A stretch of 64,000 bases of DNA from Atriophallophorus winterbourni (lineage: Eukaryota; Platyhelminthes; Trematoda; Plagiorchiida; Microphallidae). Position 1 is the first letter of the stretch; each line of letters begins with the position of its first letter. The stretch covers positions 62,001-126,000 of the forward strand of contig JACCGJ010000678.1 in the NCBI GenBank assembly GCA_013407085.1. Direction: 5' to 3'. Positions 45,233 through 58,100 of the stretch are shown here, piece after piece. The position numbers were made by a program, and so were the translations under genes. The notes under the pieces were generated by a model. The model made no database searches. It saw only the letters and a program-made list of their open reading frames with translations, and had not been told where the DNA came from.

Positions 45233-45700
45233 GCAGGAAATTCCATTGCACTCTACGACCGGTTACGTGCTGTTTGCACTCATCTAGGTAGTGACAGTAC
45301 GGCTAAAATCTGCCTGGCTTGGAACCGTGGACAAATGAACAATACTTCAAGTTTATCATCACAGTTGGATAAACTTAACACAATAACTGGAACTCACATA
45401 CGGATCACATTAAAGGCATAGGTCTGAACCAGCTAGCACAGTTGACTGGATCCAGAAAATACGCAAACCATCGTGCCAGGTTAAGGCTTAGTCACCACCG
45501 AGTGATACGTACATATTAGCAGAGTGCGAATAATCACGAAGAACAATGTGATGCAAACCGTTGTACAGAAATACAGCAGATATGATCGTATAAAAGAATG
45601 TATTTTCAAGAAACAAGGTCACTCGAATGTATGCTTGGCATAACATGTTAACAGAAACGACATAAAATCTGCGAAAATAATTGTCTCGGTAAAACATCGG

Positions 45701-46144
45701 TCACAAGGAGGCATCTAGGTGATCTAGAGAATATTGGCCGCTTGAAATCACATCTTCAACGCGAAGAAATGGACAATAGGCAAGTGCCAGTGGATGATAC
45801 TGTAGTAAAGGGGTAAGGCTGTGACGCGAGCTCCTCGCGGTGGATGAGGTTAAACAATCTTGACGGATCAACGAAAGCGCCGCCTGAACAAAGCGGAACT
45901 GAGCCTCGCGGGTTAAACTTGCCACGCGCAGGGCCCAGTGCAGATGATCACAGCGTAAATTCTGGCTCGTCACACCGCAATCCCCGGTGAAAACCATGTA
46001 CAGCGAGGAGTGTTGCGGTCCACTGCTTGCGGCACATTTAACGTGCACACTGTCCAGCCGGTGGTACGGAAGCATGAACATCACAGTGGCGTGCTCAGTA
46101 AGGTAGAACACGGCATGATTTGACGAGGAATGAACGCCGTTAGA
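45701..46144 (-). CDS. VPS13: VPS13 terminal exon: PH-like C terminus
   Basis: Acceptor acattcctag, then SNGVHSSSNHAVFYLTEHAT and MLPYHRLDSVHVKCAASSG, ending DHLDASL and TGA. HxL-x-S-V-x-V after a strand fits the VPS13 PH-like end. The 2.4 kb intron before it makes the junction less certain; a different last exon near 48.2 kb is the alternative. Confidence 0.75.
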   Translation of the reverse strand, partial: SNGVHSSSNHAVFYLTEHATVMFMLPYHRLDSVHVKCAASSGPQHSSLYMVFTGDCGVTSQNLRCDHLHWALRVASLTREAQFRFVQAALSLIRQDCLTSSTARSSRHSLTPLLQYHPLALAYCPFLRVEDVISSGQYSLDHLDASL

Positions 46145-49100
46145 CTAGGAATGTGAATACAACGAAACAAGGTTTAAGAAGAGTATAACGAAAAGGAAAA
46201 CGTCAAAATTAAATTGCAATGATGTACAAAAGTAGGTGTCTGTCATTGGCGTAATAAATGCTTAATCAATTAGCGCTTTCTTGCCTTGTGGAAATCAGGG
46301 TGCGCATCTTAACGTTACGGACGGCAGGACACAAAACCGGAAAGGGACGTGATTTATGGTATGGTATGAAAGCACAAGCCTGATCCAGGCAAAGTGCCGC
46401 ACAGTCAGAGACTGCACGTGGGCTGAGATACTGTCAGATTGCCCAGGCCTAGACAGATATGAGAAAAGAAATAGAAACGGTACGTGATTTAAGTTTGATC
46501 GAGTATCTTCGATGTGGAGGGGGTAGAGGACGTAATCGACGTTAATCCCGAAAATAACATCTGGCTCCGATTGACCTGAAGTAATACCCTTATAATCTGA
46601 ATTCACCCACAGGACAGGGTACCACATTGCCACAGTTCTTTTTCCGAGTACCAAAGGAATTAGGGTTAGGCACATTTTGCAAAATGTGTAACCACGGCAC
46701 CTGAGACATATCGCTAGAAATATGCAGGTATCAGCACTAGGCTATTATTTATTTTTACTTTTGTGCGACCATCTCCTCCTGGAGGATGAGTAGGCTTCAA
46801 TGAAGATTCTTTGGAATTTGGGTACAAAGCAGCGTCCCCCGCACCACTCGGCGTTTGCTCGAGTCAGCTTCTCTAACATTTGCACAACCAAGTGCAACCT
46901 GCAAGGCAGCAGGGAGTTGCCAGAAAGAGGTGGTGTGCACCAAATAACCGTCTGCCAGACTATGTTTCAGATTTTTTCCTCAGGGTTTTCTCCCGAAGCC
47001 GTTCCCGCGATCGGGTATCCCGCAAGGCATCGGAGGTTTAAAATCAGGGTTTATACTTCCCTTAGATGAAATGCCCTCCCAGGCTAACGAGCTTCATCTA
47101 CCCGACGCAAACTGGTTTTCAGGCGCCAGTCACTCGCCCTCGCCCCTTCTCCTGTTGGTAGAAGCAGTTCCGCCGGGCTCGGGGAGCCACTCATGCAGAC
47201 CAGAAGCTGGATATGGTTGTCAGAGGCTATTTGAGACATTTGGGAACATTTTATAAACAGTGGGAGCTTATCCCCACTGTCACCCCCGGTTCTGACAACT
47301 TTTGGAACCTAGGCTATTACAACCCTCTGTCAAAGCCAAACGTTTTACATGCCTAGTCACAAATTTGATGGATAGTTGTAAGTATTTGCAAGGTTTTGAA
47401 TTGATGAGGGAACAAACTAATGGGAGCAGGATTAGCTCTATACGTCTATATAAAATGAATTATCTGTAGCTGTCAAATGATAAAAATGCTTCGACCAAGC
47501 ATTCTGAAATCTCATCACCACTCGTATAGGAATTTAATTTGAATTGGACTCAAACACGACTGAGTGCATTACGAAGTTAGCAACCGCATTGTGTTGCTCA
47601 CATTCCCAACACTTGCAGGCTGCTGGCCCCAAAACATGTACGGACACAAAGAGTAGGTTCAATGTGGTGAGAATCCTATCTTTTCTGTTCGCTATCGAAA
47701 TGCTGGCATACCTGAGTTATCAGCGTTCTTTGGTTGCAACCAATCACACGTATTAGCAATCCAGATTGATCAATAGATAAAAGCACCAACGACATTTTAT
47801 CTTATATATTGTGGTGCTCACATCCCCATCCCTTACACACCATTACCGGTTTCGGGCTGTTTGCCGTCATCAGGTGGAGACAGTAAGTTCAGGTTCAGTA
47901 AGCATTGAAACAGTGGTATAGTGGTAAAGAAAAGGTATACTTGTACGCCACTGTTAAATAAGGTTTTTATAAAGAACCACGATGTTCAAATAAAGAATCA
48001 CAAAGTGATTCTTGGTCAAGCACTCAAGGCGCTTATAAACGACCAATATATTTAAAAGTCGCATACAAGTTTACGCTTTGACATTTTATCCTGTTATCCC
48101 ATCTGATTAGATCACAACAACACAGACGTTTTCTATTGGTTAACGCTGTGTGGAATTTAGGCTGTGAATTTTTCCTTAAATTAGTCCAGCTCAGATTCAT
48201 CCAACACGAATTCTATCCAACGGAGCTGTAACATCACCATATTCGGCTGTGAAACTTTCCCAAAGTGCATTCTGCTCGTAGAAGCAGTGGTGTTGACAAG
48301 ATTTCCAGGTGAACACACGAAGAAGCATAGTTTAGAGGGTGAACCCTTCGCATAAATGGAAAAGACGCAATAGGCGATGCTAAGGCTAAGGTAACATGGA
48401 AGCATAACAGCCATAGTTTAACCTCGCAAACTGTGCGGCACCTGAGTGCAGGCTTCCGATTACACACACACACACACCATCAGTGGAACATCGTATGTCG
48501 TGACAGTTTTTAATTAAAACGATGGACAGACTAACCTCGGGAACCTTGGACACAACCCAGTCACGTAATGACTCGTTACTGATGCACCAAAGAGCTCTGT
48601 CAGTAAGAATGACGACAACGCCGGTCTCTTGCACCGGTAGCACGTGAAACACACACTCCGGATAGTCGAACGTATGCGTGAGCCATGCACCATCCACAGT
48701 TGTATGAATAATCCGACTCGTCGGCGGAAGCAGGACTTGCGCATCGGGAACCAGTCGACCTGTATGGCATGGTACCGGAATCCGCTCTTCCGCTTCAGGC
48801 ACCTCTGGGTGCGCTTCTTCGCCGATTTCAATCAATTCCGGCGAGAGATCAAATTGTCTGGAGGATGAGGAGCTTACTTGGCGCGTGGCTGTGAACAAAG
48901 TGAGCCGATGAATTTGGAACTGAGCAACCGCCTCGTCCAGCTGGTACGGAGTGAGAGGAAACAGAAAATAGGGGGACAAGCCAGATCGTCGAGGTCGTCG
49001 ACGCCGGGGATGAGCGCTAGAATGAAACCGTGTGACTTCGCTCAAAGTTGTCATGGCTCCAGAAACCAGATCGAACAGACCACCAAGAGGTTTGGTCACC

Positions 49101-52100
49101 GTACCGAGTATTCCACGACCGACCCCCAAAACAAAACCCTACAAAATTGAACAGAAACGGAACCAAGTGATGTCACCAGAGTACAGTTCAATGAATTATC
49201 ACAGTGATGGCATGGCAGTAGAATCACAAGCCTAGATGCAGGCAAAATGCTTTATACGGGTTGAAGTAATGTCGAACTGTTCGGACCTAGAGACATATAA
49301 GAAGCAATATTACTGAGACTCCAGCGTATCCCGTATACAGCTAATTGACAGCGGCAAATCAATTCGATACGGCTTTACCCGTGCAGTACAGCAGCACTAC
49401 ACGACTGAGGATATATTAAACGACCAAAAATCAAGAATGAGCGTTCATAATATACTTGATCGAAAGATACACAGTGGACTATCGAGTTAAAACATACCTT
49501 GAATTGGTCTTCCTGTGCACCTCTGATCGGCTGGGTGATGATTGAAGTCATACCACCGACTAGACCGTGTAAAAACCCATGAAAACCAGCAGTCAACGGT
49601 GCAATGGCTTCGCTAGTTCTCAGTAAAGGTGTGGAAGTTGTTCCACCGGAAACGTCAAAGTCATCGAGTGATTCGTTCGAATAATCCATGGATGCACGCA
49701 CGAGATTAGGTTTGCCTGAATGAACTTGTCGCAGAGGGCTGAGCAGTGGTGAGGAATCTGGACGTACGCCCAAGATCGCTGCACGTTCGTGCCGATGACG
49801 TTCGTCCAGAGACATGGCAGATAACAAATGCGAGACACTGCCCGCAACCTGTACAAAAAATAGACGGTGTAAAGTGGAGAGTAAAACTTTTGCGATTTTC
49901 AAATGAAGGATCAAAACTCATCATCAAAGACAACATTACACCGGTAGCACGTACCGAATGCTTAACTGCCATACAACCATGAAAAAGTAGAATCCTAAAA
50001 GATGGGGAAGGGTGGGACTTAAATTGCTACGGCTTTATAGAAGAGTAAGGACAAACAAACTGGGAAGAGGTGCCTACACCTCGAATGGAACATGCATTCA
50101 AACAAGTTTCGTGAACGAGTAAAGCAACATCAGCACGGCAGCTTCCTTGTGGCTTTCACTGTCATGCATCATAATAAGCTTTTCTCGTCACTCCGCTTGA
50201 CAACATACAAGGTTATGCAAACACTCCAAGAAGATGCTTAGTGCAAGACCGCCATTGTACACGGTTTCGGGACATATCCTGAAGCATAACTAACCATTGC
50301 GATATATGATCGCGGGGACACCAGCCTGGAAGACGCGCTGCGCCTACTTTGGAAAGGTTACTAGTAAGGGTTTTTAACTGCCTATGCCATGTGACGGTTT
50401 GGCCACCCCGAGATTTACGCCAATCAGGATGTGGCGTCGCAAAAAGAATCTGTTTCGGAAGTCGGTGGTCCGGCATCCGTAAAACGTGACCAAGCCAGCG
50501 TAACCTATGCAGGTTGATCTGCTTCTCTATATCGACATTACTACCCAACAACTTATTTCGGAGAGCATCGGTGCACATACGATTGTAACAGCTAACTCCT
50601 AGAATGCTGCGGAGACACCGGTTGTCAAATACTTGCAGACGCTGAATGTGTTCTTTACGTAAGGTCCAGGTTTCGCACCCATATAGTAACACAGCCCGAA
50701 CTGCCGCTTTATAGACTCTACCCTTGAGTAACAGAGATAGTCCTTTCTGACGCCAGAGGTGACCTAGGTTGCGGAATGCGTGCCGAGACCTCGTCATCTA
50801 ACGATGCAGAATTATTGATACAACTACCGAGATACGTAAAACGATCTACAATTTCAAGAAAAAGGCAAGCCAAAGAAAAATCTACCGAAGAATAAAAGAG
50901 ACCGTTGTAATCGGCAAAAAAGAGTTTAATCAGTCAAACCGATCAATTTCAACTCACTTTGGCCGTACTATCTCCAACGCCGTGAGCCACGTGACGCAAA
51001 AGAGTGCCTACATCCAACTCTACCAAACCGGATATTCCCGAGGTCAAATCGTTGATAAACCCGATTGGGTTGCCGAGAAAATCGACGGAGCCGAAAATGT
51101 GCACCGCGTTGGAACGGAGTTGCAAGCGATAGTGTGTGAGCAGTTGCTCGAGTAAATACGATCCGGTCACAAGGTTATGCGAACACACAAACGGTTCTGG
51201 GGAAACAAGCGTAAGAAGACAATTAGCGGTATGTTATCGAGGCAGGTCATTTTCCGGTAAACAATGCTTACCTAGCTTAATTTCTGCATTGGAAAAACTC
51301 ATCAGCGAAGGCAAGAGTCGTTTCGCCCCCGACAAATTAGATGAGGTCAAGGATTGTCTGGCCGTTTGAACGCTGAGCTTCAGGGGAATACAACCAATGG
51401 ACAAGTGCTCGAACCAAAATAGCGAATTATTCTGTGAGCGACCAAGGTTGGGGCTGCGTCTGTTGTCATACCACCACCATAAGGAAAACAAATGAACGTG
51501 AACATGTTGGAAATTCATAGAAAAACAGAAAGGTATTTGAGACCGCTCGGGAATCCAGTCATGAACGTGGAAATGATAAGGGAAGACCTCACGCTGAGGC
51601 GGTTGAAATAACAAATGCTCGCGTGAATGCGGTCAAGGTGGATGGGGCGGATATCACCACAATGATTACAGTGCATGACCCCCTAATGCGCACACATGTT
51701 ACGTAAGCAATCTAATCGGTTAGCAGACATTGCTCACACCTACTTTTCTCACTTTGTGCGACTATCTCCTCCTGGAGGATGAGTCGGCTTCAATGAAGGG
51801 TGTTGGGAATTTGGGTACAAAGCGGTCCCAAACACCACTCGGCGTTTGTTCGAGTCAGCTTCTCTAGCCTTTGCACAACCAAGTGCGACCTGCAAGGCAG
51901 CAGGGAGTTGCTAGAAAGAGGTGGTGTGCACCAACTAACCGTCTACGAAACTCTGCTCCAAATTTTTCCTCAGGGATTACACAATAGGCGTGGTGCATCA
52001 ATTTATCTTCGCCTGTCTAAATTAGGTAACTGAGGATTGGTCAAGTTAAGGTAAATTAAACTTGAAGAAGCAAAACTTTACAAAAATTCCAGATTCATTG

Positions 52101-55100
52101 CAAACTTTCGAAAAATAACCAGTTTCAAGAGAGTGCGCCGGCATGTGTTTGTAACACAGACCGCGTTTGGAGCGGTTCTGGTTTTCGCAAAGCGAACGAA
52201 ACTTGTAAACTGTGATTTGATCGAGCAAATGGATGAGAGCACAGACAAACTCTTAAGAAACAATCGATTTTCTGCAGGATAATATACTCAAAAGGAGAAT
52301 GGAATATACACAATCGTCAACAGATCAAGTCGGGACACCTGCGCATCTATCTAATTTACGTCTGCAGACCTATTCCATGAAACCTGCGAAAGAACATACT
52401 AGCAGGAATTTTCAACAGGTAGGCAATGAAAAACTCCTCGATGAAGGTGAATACATCGATATGATTGTGAAACCAAAGGGGGGTCGATGTCACGTGCAGT
52501 TGAATTTTCGTGATTAATTTGATATCTAGTTAACCCATATGGTTCTTAGCATTCAGGTCTCACTATACCAATATCGCATCACTCGCAAATTGCGTGTCAA
52601 TGTGTACTTTACAAACCATCCCTTACAGGACTGATTCACGCGAAGGGATACAATGAATTATCGAACCCATGAATATACGCTGATGGTACCCCATTCCCAT
52701 CTAAACTGTAGAATGTATTTTTATTCTGTGCGTGTCTGTTTTGCTTGGAACGGTCTACCTTCTACCCTTACCCAATCCATTAACCTGCATGAATTTAAAA
52801 CGAAATTAGACAAATTTTTAATGAATTATTCGTTTCTCGAATACTTATATACTCTTTAATCTAATTGTTTAGCTTGTGTTATACGCGTACATTTTATTTT
52901 TTACCATCCTATGGTTATTGTTAAGCTTGATGCTTTTTAGACCATTAAAGCCTGGAATTATACGAGGGAAGGGAAGGTAGAAATTTTGCTGTCGTCACGT
53001 TAGCACACAGCCTCAGCTGGACTGATCTCATGCGACTGCTCAGTTCTTGAAAGTTCGGCGGCTATTTTTCTATGCTCTTCGCTTCCGTTCACTCTCTCAG
53101 TCCCACCTGATGTAGTTAGACATTTTTTACCTGCATCGTTACACACTTCCTTTATGCGTCCAATATATTTTTCCCGGTCTTCTTGAAAAGGATTTGTCTC
53201 TCGTATCATCTAGCTGATTACCTGGCACAACTGTCTCTCCTATCCAGTACATAGCAAATTGGCGATTGGGATGGGTTTCGAACACATATGGACGAACTCA
53301 GTACACAGCTCTTCCTCTATGCGTGCAGCATTTATGTGCTGCGCGGCTAACATCGTGCTAAATTGATTGGTCACCGGTAGTGAGCTGCATGCTGAAATAC
53401 GCTGGAGTCTCACCACCAATTCTATTTTCTTTCTATTTCTTTTCTCATATCTGTCTATGCCTGGGCAACCTGACAGTATCTCAGCCCACGTGCAGTCTCT
53501 GACTGTGCGGCACTTAGCCTGGATCAGGCTTGTGATTTCACATGACATGCATCCAATATAATTTTTCCCGGTCTTCTTGAAAAGGATTTGCTGTTGATCA
53601 AAAGAGGCATTAATGTTATCGCTCGACTGAGCAGTGCCTCCACCAATTTAATTCGTCGATCGACTCTTCCGTAAATATGACAAATTGATCAGAAACATTT
53701 CGTCCGATAATGCACCCACCACTGCATGAGGTTCTTATCGCTTGACAATCGTTCTCATCTACGCGAGACCAATATCTCGTCCCTTAATCAAGTACCAAAA
53801 AAATTCAGGAATTCTTTCGCCCCCCTACCTTGACCGCTATTTGGTTTACGAATCGAGGGTTATTCCGAATCTGAAGTTGCAACTGACAGTATGAATTCCG
53901 TGTTCACGTAATAGTCTTGAAAGTATTTTTGTGAATTAATTTGTTTGCTGAAAATTCGCGTACACGAATAAAGCCTTTCGCTTCTTCTTTGTCATCTCCA
54001 TATTGTGTACCTAACAGTCATAAAAAGTAATCGCATTATGTGACATCCTGGAGTTAGACAATATGCCAAGCAATCTGAGCAGGTAAGCAGCGGGATGGGC
54101 ATTACCTGGAATGGAATTGTTCAACTGGCGCGTCGGATAGACGCCTTCCGTTTGCTGTGACATGTTGCCAGAATTGAATCAATTTGAGCAGCAGCAATTC
54201 TTCGGCCTCGATAACCACCGGGTTAATTGTGACCTGATGATGATTGAACGAGGATTGTGATGTGTATAAAGATTTTAGAGACGAAAAATGAACACACACA
54301 CAACAAAAAAGATAATCCATTCCTCTTTAAGATGAGTCAGATTCAATGAATTCACAGGGTATCTCACGAAGGATGTAGCATTATTGACAATTCCAAAGGG
54401 AGGACTTCATGACTATCCACAGAAGTGCACATAATGCACTTGCGATGACCTAGACGACAGATTATACCTATATTAATCAGTATTTTCTTCAATCAAGTAA
54501 CATTCGAACAGAGTCAGGGCGGTTAAATACTAGACATGGGACAGCAAAACGAGAAACCCATCACTAGATGAACGCCGCAAACAAGAATAGCGAACAACGA
54601 TATCGTGCAATGTATAGCTGTGATAGAGTCAGGCGGTAGTACATTCACAAGAAATAGGCCGGGGGTACTTGGTAGTCTACTGCGTTTATATCACTCTAGC
54701 AATAATAAACCGGACTGAGATGTCAACGTCTCGAATGGCACAGCCAAATCGACACAAAAGCTACAATACAAGTCTTACCGACGATCCACAGTAAAAGCTA
54801 TCCTCAAAGCTCCATATAGAGAGTATATTGGTCTAACACACCAACGCAACGAGTTGATTATAACGTAAGACAACTGTCTAAATCTAACCGGTCAAAACGT
54901 CAGACAACATGCTCCGCGTATCGTTGTGATATTTCTGCAAATGCGCCGTATGTTTTTAAACCACAAATGAAGTCGCCAAAGCGCATATCCAGTTCATTAC
55001 GTTGTCCGCACAGGATTCGATGACAGTCGATGCGACGGTAACCACGTCACCTCCTTTGCGTTTCACACCCACTTGTCGATTCATCCCCGAGGTCAATCGT

Positions 55101-58100
55101 TAAAACGCTAATTACGTTCACCCACGAACCCCGCAACACAAGAGAAAGCCAATTGGTCAAACGCGTTTATTACACACGTCATTGAAGCAGAAGCAGAACA
55201 GATCATGCGGCTTGGCTTCGATTGGCCTGACTAATTGGCTTTCTCGTGTGTAACAGAGGGGGGAGGTTCGTGGGTGAATGTGATTAGCGTTGGACAGGGT
55301 GACCTCAGGTGGGGTGACGTTGCTAGTTTTGCCTCGAGTGCCCATGAAGAAAACGTAATGGACGTTACGACAGGATATGCGCTTTGGCCTTTATTGACCT
55401 GATGTAATGTTTGCGAATCAATATCATTGGCTATTGAACCAGCACACAATGCACTGCACAAATCTCGGTGGCGACCACTTCACAAATTTAAAGGAATAGC
55501 TCGACCGAATCTTATTTGCATTTTTAAAGCAGAGGTAGCATCGACGATGTTAAAGAGGCTTCATTGTAGCACTAAACGGTGGAGTCTGCGAAGCGAAGAG
55601 CCGAGTCATCTACTGAAACACGGCAATTGTTGTCTTTGCATCATCAAACACGTGGAACAACCATTCGTTATAAATTATTCAGTGGCGATTTGCGTTAGAT
55701 CCGGTAGTTGTAGCATGTGTTATGGATGTCACACTAGCGCTTGTCTAATACATGTTTGTTTGAGACAAGCAACTCCGAATGGCATCCAGACTAGCAGGAT
55801 TATGGTCGAGCGCCATGACTAAGGCCGATTCTCTGAGCCAAGTGATACGGCTCTAAAAGGTGTTCAGTGGTGGTCTTGTTCCAACCACGTTTTGTTGATG
55901 CAACAGGTGTTTTGCATCATAAAAGACCACTTTACCAATCGTAATGATCAAGATGAAACAGAAATAACGGACAGAATAATGTGCGGGTCACTAAAGTTGA
56001 TGATGATGTGTCGCAGAGTATGTAAGAAAGCACAAGCCTGATTCAGGCAAAGTGCCGCACAGTCAGAGACTGCACATGGGCTAAGATACTGCCAAGTTGC
56101 CCAGGCCTAGACAGCAGTGACATGATTCGGACGCTCGATTTTCAAACACATGGCGCATGTTCAAAGCTCAACGCAGTTGTACACTACGGGAAATGTGCTC
56201 AAACCAAATATCAATTACAAACAGGCGTACAATGAGCGCTGACGATAGTTGGAAAATAACTTCCACAGCTTAGCACCCTGTCCAGTATGTAAACTCACAA
56301 CACATGTAAAACACTATAACAAAAGAAAACAGAGATAAGCGTCCACCTTATGATTCCATCGACCTGATTAAAAATAATAAAAAAAGATTGAAAGGAATGC
56401 GGTGGACACGTGAGCTGACCAACCTGAACATTGCTGAACATATTTATCATCCACTCGGAATGGACGCTCCGTTGACAGGTGATTACTACCGCGGCTGAAC
56501 AAGCCTCAGGGACTCCATCGATCGCTTGCGTGCTTGGAATGCATGTAGGCTGGGATGACACATTCGTCCCTTTTACCACAGAGGCAGTGGGTTCACACGA
56601 GACCAGAATCGGAAGCACGGCACCCAAAAGTTGGTTGTTTACCTGGATGAAAAAGAAAACAACTTTTTTGTTTGTGACTTGTGTGACTACTCGCCCGTGC
56701 CAAGACCTTCGAAATTTTCGAATGACTTGGCTCGGATGAGTTTTCAAGAACAAAATATATTCTCAGCATCAGTCTGAAGCAAAATGCTGGCAGCTTAATC
56801 CGAAAACAAACGCAGCGACATAATCTCGGAAGGTGCACAACGGTAGAGCATGAGTCGTAGTTACACACAATCTATCTAAATGAAGTAGGGAATAGCTCTT
56901 GTAGCCACGGTGATTTTCGAAAAAGCGTGTGGAGTCGATCAAAAGTCGAATGATGCAGCCAAGACCGGTACTTGATGATGAAAAGAGCGACATCCAGCGC
57001 AAGCAGACATTCCACTCCGCCGTCGCATCTGACGTCTCGCCCTAAATGAGTTACCATTTAATCCTGCGAAATGTGAAATATCTGCACCACACGTATCAGC
57101 TTGGCACGCAAAATTTCGTCTGGACCACCACAGAGAAAGATCTCGGTATCTGGGTGTCGTTTAACATTAAGCCAGGACATCATTGCCGGATAATGTACAA
57201 AGTGCTAAAAAGAATATTCAGGATTTTCACGCCCGAAACCCTACCCCTGTTGATTAATACATATATACGTCCTGTTATAGATTATCCCATCCAAGCCTGG
57301 GCACCATGGCTGAGGAAGGATATCGAACTACTCGACAGGATTTATCATCGTGCGACAAAGTTGATGCTCCGTTACAGAAGAGCGAATGTTAAAACTGAAT
57401 CTATACGATATTACCCAACGACGGATACGTAGTGACCTCAAGTTGACATTCAAAATCTTGCATACTGAAAACCCTCCCGTTAAACACTTGCTAAAGCCTA
57501 ATGGCCTTACTGAAAGACGAATACATTTAAAGGCTCTAAGCATTCCGCATTCTCGATTGGATATTCGTCGTAATTTTTTCTAGGTAAGAATTTGTTTTAC
57601 TTGGAACAGTTTGTCTGAAGAAATCACACGCTCGGAATCTGTTGAGGTTTTCGCTTCCAAACTCGATGAGTTTATGACAAACCATGCGGTATGTGACTGT
57701 CTCTATTGATTTGTGAGATATTTTATGATTTTATTATTCCATATACCTTGTCATCTCATGTTTATTGTTAAGCTTACTGCTTTTTCTACCATAAAACTTT
57801 CTGAGTTTCTACCCCTGCGGCGCGTACGTGAAAAGCGTATTTCACCGCAATCAATCGCAGTGAACGACAGCGCCTGTTCAACTGGTCAGCTGAACCGGAA
57901 CAAATGCTATTTCACATCAACATGGACAGGACAAATTTGGGACATTTTGGCATTTCAAAATTGTAGCATAGACGGTGAATGAACTATCAAACAATCAACA
58001 ATCTATATTGATAGCGGATGCGCAAGGCAGCGGTTTTTTCCTTCACGAGAGCCGGTGACCATTTTGAGGGTTCTTGCGCCTCTCTTGAAGTGCCTCGGCG

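Noticed and set aside
48181..48300. Alternative last exon of VPS13 (ending NALWESFTAEYGDVTAPLDRI or WIEFVLDESELD)
   Set aside because: Frame and acceptor are possible, but the 45701-46144 exon continues with clear beta-strand PH-like sequence and is in phase; kept only as an alternative.
51767..51800. gatgagtcggcttcaatgaag in family R2 as a hammerhead
   Set aside because: No CUGAUGA core, no paired helix II and no GAAA at the right place.
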